From positions 1 to 11,631 of the forward strand of contig JAZNXY010000127.1 in NCBI GenBank assembly GCA_045594105.1: a stretch of 11,631 nucleotides of DNA. The letters run 5' to 3'. This document shows positions 8,222 through 11,631 of the stretch, piece by piece. The stretch comes from URNF01 sp045594105. GTDB lineage: Bacteria; Bacillota; Clostridia; Oscillospirales; Acutalibacteraceae. The notes under the pieces are model-generated. The model did no database searches and had not been told where the DNA came from. It saw only the letters and a list, made by a program, of their open reading frames with translations. Made by a program: the position numbers and the translations under genes. The first letter of the stretch is position 1. The number at the start of each line of letters is the position of its first letter.

Positions 8222-8249
8222 AGCATACCATACTTTCGGAAAATTACAA
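8222..8249 (-). promoter_or_regulatory. Candidate sigma-A-type promoter of the CYTH / C_GCAxxG unit
   Basis: TTGTAA (8249-8244) and TATGCT (8227-8222) are 16 bases apart on the minus strand, just after the spo0A stop. The match is moderate. The alternative is readthrough from spo0A, since no intrinsic terminator is visible in the 57-base gap. Confidence 0.5.
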
Positions 8250-8256
8250 GACCGTT

Positions 8257-9030
8257 TTAAGAAATTTTGAGCTGCAGGCGAAATTTATCCGCAATCATCG
8301 CAACAAACTCGCTGTTAGTGGGTTTGCCACGTCCTGTGTGCACCGTATATCCGAAATAGGAATTGAGCACATCCACATCACCACGATCCCATGCCACTTC
8401 AATGGCGTGACGAATGGCACGTTCTACACGAGAAGAAGTGGTATTATGTTTTTTGGCAACCGCAGGATACAGACGTTTTGTTACCGCATTGATGATTTCA
8501 TCGTCCTCTATCGCCATCAGAATGGCATCACGCAGATACTGATATCCTTTGATATGCGCAGGTACACCTATCTGATGAATAATTTCGGTGACACGCATCT
8601 CAAGACTTGCGCTATCCAACCCCAAACGTGCCGAAGTATTATCTGCTTGTACTGTTTTACCGCAAAGCGTACGGATGCGTGCAGCCATATCTACAGCGGA
8701 AAACGGCTTTAACACAAAGTAGTCAGCACCACCACACACCGCTTCTCGCTCCATATTGGGATTGTCAATGCTGGACATCACCATAAACTGCGGCACGTGT
8801 GCAAGGGATTTTGCATACGTTGCTTTCATAACACCTATGGAGTCCAGACGAGGCAAGAAGAAATCCAGCAATACCACATCCGGATGCAATGTACAGATAG
8901 CATCCAGCACCTTCTTGCCGTCCTTTTCCACCGTCTCTACTTCCAATCCGTTTTCCCTCATAATTTTTGCACAAGGCAGCCCAAAATAGTCGCTGTTATC
9001 CGCCAACAGCACCTTGATTTGTTTTTCCAT
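8257..9030 (-). CDS. spo0A: Sporulation response regulator Spo0A
   Basis: This 257-residue response regulator is the phosphorelay-controlled master switch for entry into sporulation. The receiver domain (about 5-122) has phospho-acceptor D56 in VVLLDFFLP, S86 in place of the usual Thr, and K108 in LKPF. The beta-1 acidic pair reads D11-N12 rather than Asp-Asp. A short linker leads to the Spo0A-specific C-terminal DNA-binding domain (about 143-257). It contains SRVERAIRHAIEVAWDRGD and FGYTVHTGRGKPTNSEFVAMIADKFRL, both near-invariant in the family. AAAAGGAG lies 8 bases before the ATG. The promoter and three 0A-box-like sites lie upstream, suggesting autoregulation. The common upstream neighbour spoIVB is absent; the adjacent upstream gene is the HTH-PfkB fusion, with a terminator in between. 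The identification is secure and implies a sporulating ancestry. Confidence 0.97.
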   Translation of the reverse strand: MEKQIKVLLADNSDYFGLPCAKIMRENGLEVETVEKDGKKVLDAICTLHPDVVLLDFFLPRLDSIGVMKATYAKSLAHVPQFMVMSSIDNPNMEREAVCGGADYFVLKPFSAVDMAARIRTLCGKTVQADNTSARLGLDSASLEMRVTEIIHQIGVPAHIKGYQYLRDAILMAIEDDEIINAVTKRLYPAVAKKHNTTSSRVERAIRHAIEVAWDRGDVDVLNSYFGYTVHTGRGKPTNSEFVAMIADKFRLQLKIS

Positions 9031-9071
9031 AAAAGTAACTCCTTTTTACAAGTATGTAAATTGACTTCACA

Positions 9072-9083
9072 TTCGCCGGCAAA
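9072..9083. repeat. Short palindrome at the predicted spo0A transcription start
   Basis: TTCGCCGGCAAA is a 12-base inverted repeat with one mismatched pair around GCCGGC. It lies directly downstream of the -10 element, over the predicted +1. It may be an operator or be chance. Confidence 0.35.
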
Positions 9084-9086
9084 AGA

Positions 9087-9115
9087 ATAGTATCACTCTT
9101 TGGAAAAATTTGCAA
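9087..9115 (-). promoter_or_regulatory. Promoter of spo0A, extended -10 type
   Basis: On the minus strand TTGCAA (9115-9110) and TACTAT (9092-9087) are 17 bases apart, with TG one base before the -10 (extended -10). Both hexamers match the sigma-A consensus at four of six positions. The predicted start is near 9080, leaving a leader of about 50 bases. No convincing sigma-H promoter, which drives spo0A in Bacillus, was recognised. Confidence 0.7.
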
Positions 9116-9163
9116 TACTTTCGCATAAAGTTTTGAAAAAAATTATTTTGTTCGCAAAAAACC

Positions 9164-9190
9164 TGTCGAACGCTGTCAAACTGTGTCAAA
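9164..9190 (+). promoter_or_regulatory. Three tandem 0A-box-like sites upstream of spo0A
   Basis: TGTCGAA (9164-9170), TGTCAAA (9174-9180) and TGTCAAA (9184-9190) repeat with exact 10-base register. All match the core TGTCRAA of the Spo0A-binding 0A box. Tandem 0A boxes one helical turn apart are the usual binding arrangement for Spo0A dimers. They lie 49-75 bases upstream of the -35 element of spo0A and directly after the terminator of the neighbouring gene. Autoregulation is inferred. Confidence 0.7.
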
Positions 9191-9196
9191 TACAAC

Positions 9197-9237
9197 AAAA
9201 AAGCAGTATGATTCTTTTGGAATCGCACCGCTTTTTT
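9197..9237. terminator. Intrinsic terminator of the HTH-PfkB gene
   Basis: A long hairpin has AAAAAAGC (9197-9204) pairing with GCTTTTTT (9230-9237) and an inner stem GATTC (9210-9214) with GAATC (9220-9224). A few mismatches lie between the stems, and the loop has five bases. On the minus strand it follows the HTH-PfkB stop at 9268 by about 30 bases and ends in a T run. The symmetry would allow action on both strands. Confidence 0.88.
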
Positions 9238-9267
9238 CGCCAATATTCATTGTTTCACTAACCTGTT

Positions 9268-10482
9268 TTACAGTTCTCCCCAACCGTACCGGTCTGCCAT
9301 TTTTTCAATTTCTTCCTTTTTACGCATACCGTCAACCGAATTCTCGGAGAACAAATTGCATGCAGCAGCCGATGCGGCGAATTCTAAAATAGCCCTATCG
9401 CTATATCCATTATAGATAGCATACAGTGAGCCCGCACAGAAAGCATCGCCGGCGCCCACACTGCCCCGTATCTCCTCTTTGGGTATACGCAAAGACGGTA
9501 CCGCAGTAAACGTGTCGGTTGGCACATCATAACAGAAGCCGGCACGCTTGCAATGTATAATGACCTTGTCCTTAACGCCCTGTGATGCCATATAGCGCAT
9601 AGTTTTCTCTATATTCTCTACCAACAGGTTACCGCCTTGATCATACGCAGGCAAGTCGGTCAGCATACCGCTTTCCACTTCGTTTAGAATCGCATAGTTA
9701 CAGTATTTCAGTGCAGGCAAAACCTTCTGCTTATAGCGATCGGTGCTTTCACTGACCACATCAACGGATGTTTTGATACCGCTCTCCTGCACATCATGTA
9801 AAAAGCGTGCCATTACCGTTCCGTATTCGGGATCTTCCTGATCAAAGCAGTCAAGCAGCAATATGTAACCAATGTGAAAAATCACACAGTTAAGCCCCAC
9901 AATGTCCACATCTTTCGGTCCGAAAGCCGCATTGGCGCCTCTGGCATGGAAAAAGGTACGTTCACCCGACGGTACACTCATAACATCGCTGAAGCTGGTA
10001 GGTTTGTCAGAGGACACAAGCACACGACTGCAATCAATGTTATGTCTGCCTAAGCGGGATAAAATATATCGTCCGTACTCATCGTCACCGATTTTACCGC
10101 ACACGGAAATCGGCAAGTTTCGGTCAATGACCGCAAGGTCGATAGCCGTATTCGGTGCACAGCCGCCAACCGACTGCTGTACATCCAGAATATTGGAAAG
10201 CATACCGATTTCCGGAAAACAATCCAAACGTTTCACAATATCCGCCAGCATATTACCTGCAATCGTGATGCCCTTTCTCTCGCCAGTCAGCATATAGTCA
10301 ACAGACGTCCCCAACATCCCCGCCAATGCCGGCAACTGTGTAATTTCGGGATATCCGAGACCGCTCTCCCATCGGCTGACCGTTTTATTGGAAATGCACA
10401 GCTTTTCCGCTAACTGTATTTGTGTCAAACCTTTTTTCTTGCGCAAGTGCGCAATAAGGCGTCCAAGATTCTTTGCATCCAT
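9268..10482 (-). CDS. XRE-family HTH fused to PfkB-family carbohydrate kinase
   Basis: The 404-residue protein joins two domains. Residues about 7-64 are a Cro/C1-type helix-turn-helix (LTQIQLAEKLCISNKTVSRWE). Residues about 72-385 are a ribokinase-like PfkB kinase. The kinase has the N-terminal sugar-binding G106-G107 and N111 (SVGGCAPNTA), GKIGDDEYG at 129-137, NEVE at 267-270, and the anion-hole/catalytic GAGDAF at 343-348 with base D346. The kinase therefore looks active and would phosphorylate a sugar or nucleoside not identifiable here. The start at 10482 is chosen because AGGAGAAGGTGG lies just upstream and the earlier in-frame ATG at 10530 lies upstream of the -10 element. It is a single-gene unit with its own terminator, divergent from the AraC-type gene. 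A sugar-sensing kinase that also binds DNA is an inference from the fusion. Confidence 0.92.
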   Translation of the reverse strand: MDAKNLGRLIAHLRKKKGLTQIQLAEKLCISNKTVSRWESGLGYPEITQLPALAGMLGTSVDYMLTGERKGITIAGNMLADIVKRLDCFPEIGMLSNILDVQQSVGGCAPNTAIDLAVIDRNLPISVCGKIGDDEYGRYILSRLGRHNIDCSRVLVSSDKPTSFSDVMSVPSGERTFFHARGANAAFGPKDVDIVGLNCVIFHIGYILLLDCFDQEDPEYGTVMARFLHDVQESGIKTSVDVVSESTDRYKQKVLPALKYCNYAILNEVESGMLTDLPAYDQGGNLLVENIEKTMRYMASQGVKDKVIIHCKRAGFCYDVPTDTFTAVPSLRIPKEEIRGSVGAGDAFCAGSLYAIYNGYSDRAILEFAASAAACNLFSENSVDGMRKKEEIEKMADRYGWGEL

Positions 10483-10486
10483 TTTT

Positions 10487-10498
10487 CCACCTTCTCCT
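10487..10498 (-). promoter_or_regulatory. Ribosome binding site deciding the HTH-PfkB start
   Basis: AGGAGAAGGTGG on the minus strand holds two overlapping Shine-Dalgarno options: AGGAG, 11 bases from the ATG at 10482, and AAGGTGG, 4 bases away. Neither supports the earlier ATG at 10530. Confidence 0.7.
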
Positions 10499-10515
10499 GC
10501 GTTTTCCTTATTTTT

Positions 10516-10545
10516 ATTATAGCAAAGCAATATCCTGAAGGTAAA
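10516..10545 (-). promoter_or_regulatory. Sigma-A-type promoter of the HTH-PfkB gene
   Basis: A perfect TATAAT (10521-10516) is preceded by TTTACC (10545-10540) with an 18-base spacer. Transcription would begin near 10509, so the ATG at 10530 would lie outside the message. Confidence 0.75.
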
Positions 10546-10563
10546 CCTATTTTAAAAAGACTT

Positions 10564-10619
10564 TATGAATAGAATTTCACTAAAACTACCCATTAAATCT
10601 ATGAATCGTAGAACTAAAA
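10564..10619. repeat. Imperfect direct repeat in the HTH-PfkB / AraC divergent region
   Basis: TATGAAT followed by CTAAAA occurs twice, at 10564-10570 with 10580-10585 and at 10600-10606 with 10614-10619. The copies are 36 bases apart and both contain an intervening AGAA. The repeat lies upstream of the HTH-PfkB -35 element and could be an operator pair. The sequence is AT-rich, so chance is possible. Confidence 0.35.
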
Positions 10620-10647
10620 GCGTAAAAGGCAGCGGCACACCCGACTT

Positions 10648-11160
10648 ATGAACGCCGAAGAGTTTTTCTTTTCCAATCATGCGGAAAGAATTAAAAAACT
10701 GCTAAATGATATTATTATTGTGATGGGAGAGCCCGAAATCAACACACTGCGTCTATACAGCAAGCTTTTTGCGGTACCGGATTTAATACTAAATGACGCA
10801 GCGGCTCCTATCCAGGACCAGTCTACCGCCGACACCATCACCGCCGCCAAGCGTTTTATAGAAAAGCACGCAGGAGAAGCCATTTCCCTTGCCGATATTG
10901 CGGCAGCGGTCAACCTAAGCAAAACCTATTTTCATTCTCTGTTCACCGGTGCAGTCGGCAAAACACCGCACGATTATCTTATTACCTGCCGTATTAACAA
11001 TGTCAAAAAGATGCTATGGGACAGTAACAACAACATAGGATATATTGCCCAGACCTGCGGTTTTGGTTGTCAGCAATACCTTAATAAGATTTTCAAGCAA
11101 CAAACAGGTATGACCCCGGGGCAGTACCGCAAATCTCTCAGCGAAAACTATCTACTATGA
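10648..11160 (+). pseudogene. AraC-family regulator lacking its sensor domain, probably 5'-truncated
   Basis: The 170-residue frame ends in a complete AraC-type double helix-turn-helix (about 64-165). The first helix-turn-helix lies around ISLADIAAAVNLSKTYFHSLF (residues 79-99). The second is around IGYIAQTCGFGCQQYLNKIFK, followed by the family ending GMTPGQYRK. Residues 1-60 resemble the helical linker of normal AraC proteins, which are about 280 residues with an N-terminal cupin sensor; that sensor is absent. An in-frame TAA at 10615-10617 blocks extension, no alternative start exists, and no Shine-Dalgarno precedes the ATG. The space upstream is filled by the promoter of the divergent HTH-PfkB gene, so a frameshifted sensor is not hidden there. 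It is either a decayed gene fragment or a stand-alone DNA-binding protein. The intact terminator and undisturbed reading frame argue for a recent event or retained function. Confidence 0.7.
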
Positions 11161-11161
11161 G

Positions 11162-11196
11162 AAAAAGGTATCTATCAAGCGATAGACACCTTTTTT
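11162..11196. terminator. Bidirectional intrinsic terminator, AraC gene / fumarase beta gene
   Basis: TCTATC (11171-11176) pairs with GATAGA (11181-11186) around a 4-base loop. One mismatched pair separates this from AAAAAGGT (11162-11169) pairing with ACCTTTTT, and T runs are present on both strands. It lies 1 base after the AraC-type stop and 1 base before the minus-strand stop at 11198. Confidence 0.92.
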
Positions 11197-11197
11197 A

Positions 11198-11631
11198 TTA
11201 GTGTGATTTTAAGTATTCTTGGCGTCCAATCGTGTAAAGGTCATTACCTTCACAATCTATAATCACTGTCAACGGCATATCTTTGACGGTAAGCTTTTGC
11301 AGTGCTTCTGCACCGAGATCCTCAAACGCAATCAATTCCGCACGCTGTACGCATTTAGCGAGCAGTGCACCTGCTCCGCCGACAGCACCAAAATATACGC
11401 CGCCGTATTGCTTCATAGCTTCAATCACCGCCGATGTCCTGGCGCCCTTTCCTATCATACCACGTGCACCGACCGACAGCAGAGTAGGTGCATACACATC
11501 CATTCTGCCACTGGTAGTAGGGCCTGCCGAACCGATGACAGCATTCGGTTTTGCAGGTGTAGGACCGACATAATAAATGGTAGCATCTGTTGGGTCAAAC
11601 GGCAGCGTTTCGCCTCGTGCCAGCATTTCGC
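11198..11631 (-). CDS. Class I fumarase / L-tartrate dehydratase beta subunit, 5' end outside window
   Basis: The C-terminal part (about 143 codons) of a Fe-S hydro-lyase beta subunit runs off the right edge. The family interconverts fumarate and malate, or dehydrates tartrate, as an alpha-beta complex in which the alpha subunit holds the 4Fe-4S cluster. Diagnostic segments are GETLPFD, IYYVGPTPAKP, GSAGPTTSGRMDVYAP, MIGKGAR, YFGAVGGAGALLAKCV and a late FEDLGAEALQKL, all in the normal order. A methionine at 11626 is internal: the frame remains open upstream (a Glu codon precedes it), and family members carry roughly 40-60 further N-terminal residues. The alpha subunit gene would be expected next to the right. 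Fumarase cannot be told from tartrate dehydratase on this part alone. The stop is separated from the convergent AraC-type gene by the shared terminator. Confidence 0.92.
   Translation of the reverse strand, partial: EMLARGETLPFDPTDATIYYVGPTPAKPNAVIGSAGPTTSGRMDVYAPTLLSVGARGMIGKGARTSAVIEAMKQYGGVYFGAVGGAGALLAKCVQRAELIAFEDLGAEALQKLTVKDMPLTVIIDCEGNDLYTIGRQEYLKSH

Noticed and set aside
7681..8712. 343-codon plus-strand ORF opposite the CYTH gene and spo0A
   Set aside because: It is antisense to two confidently identified genes, has no family motif and low-complexity basic/cysteine composition, and lacks a ribosome site. It is a shadow frame.
9120..9156. TTCGCA repeated at 9120-9125 and 9151-9156 upstream of spo0A
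   Set aside because: These are two six-base copies 31 bases apart in AT-rich DNA. That is too short to support an operator without conservation data.
9174..9189. Minus-strand TTGACA hexamers in the 0A-box array as -35 elements
   Set aside because: TTGACA is simply the complement of TGTCAA. No acceptable -10 hexamer is found 16-18 bases downstream of either copy, so the 0A-box reading is preferred.
9268..10530. Longer HTH-PfkB start at ATG 10530
   Set aside because: This ATG lies upstream of the TATAAT at 10516-10521 and has no ribosome site. The 16 extra residues are unlike the start of XRE proteins.
11198..11626. Complete 142-residue fumarase-like protein starting at ATG 11626
   Set aside because: The methionine is internal. 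The frame is open to the window edge, no ribosome site can be judged, and the family has additional conserved N-terminal sequence.

Overview
The window looks like a chromosomal segment of a spore-forming, low-to-mid GC Firmicute of the class Clostridia, most likely an Oscillospiraceae/Ruminococcaceae-type gut anaerobe. The basis is a full-length spo0A, the Firmicutes recJ-relA-dtd order, a Fe-S-type (class I) fumarase beta subunit, strong Shine-Dalgarno sites and sigma-A-like promoters. The genus cannot be fixed from this sequence. No tRNA, rRNA, CRISPR array, insertion sequence or phage gene was seen. Nearly all DNA is genic, and no gene-free gap exceeds 300 bases.

Layout. (1) 1-5078, minus strand: an operon reading right to left, recJ (ssDNA exonuclease), relA (bifunctional (p)ppGpp synthetase/hydrolase), dtd (D-aminoacyl-tRNA deacylase) and a metallo-beta-lactamase-fold hydrolase cut by the left edge. 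It is driven from a consensus-like promoter at 5113-5141. (2) 5251-7239, plus strand: a divergently transcribed, lone glycogen branching enzyme of the eukaryote-like type, with its own promoter and a shared bidirectional terminator. (3) 7267-8199, minus strand: a two-gene unit of a CYTH-domain protein (TTG start) and a C_GCAxxG_C_C redox-type protein. (4) 8257-9030, minus strand: spo0A, with an extended -10 promoter and three tandem 0A-box-like heptamers in exact 10-bp register upstream. (5) 9268-10482, minus strand: a fusion of an XRE/Cro helix-turn-helix and a PfkB sugar kinase, with its own terminator and promoter. (6) 10648-11160, plus strand: an AraC-type protein lacking the usual N-terminal sensor domain and without a good ribosome binding site, probably a 5'-truncated gene. 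(7) 11198-11631, minus strand: the C-terminal part of a class I fumarase/tartrate dehydratase beta subunit, cut by the right edge, separated from the AraC gene by another two-way terminator.

How they fit together: the left block is housekeeping plus stringent response. The middle holds storage-glucan synthesis and the sporulation master regulator. The right end holds sugar-kinase/regulator genes and a central-carbon enzyme. The most unusual items are the HTH-PfkB fusion, the phased 0A-box array in front of spo0A, a Spo0A receiver pocket with Asn replacing a conserved acidic residue, and the sensor-less AraC protein. No clearly new multi-gene system was found.
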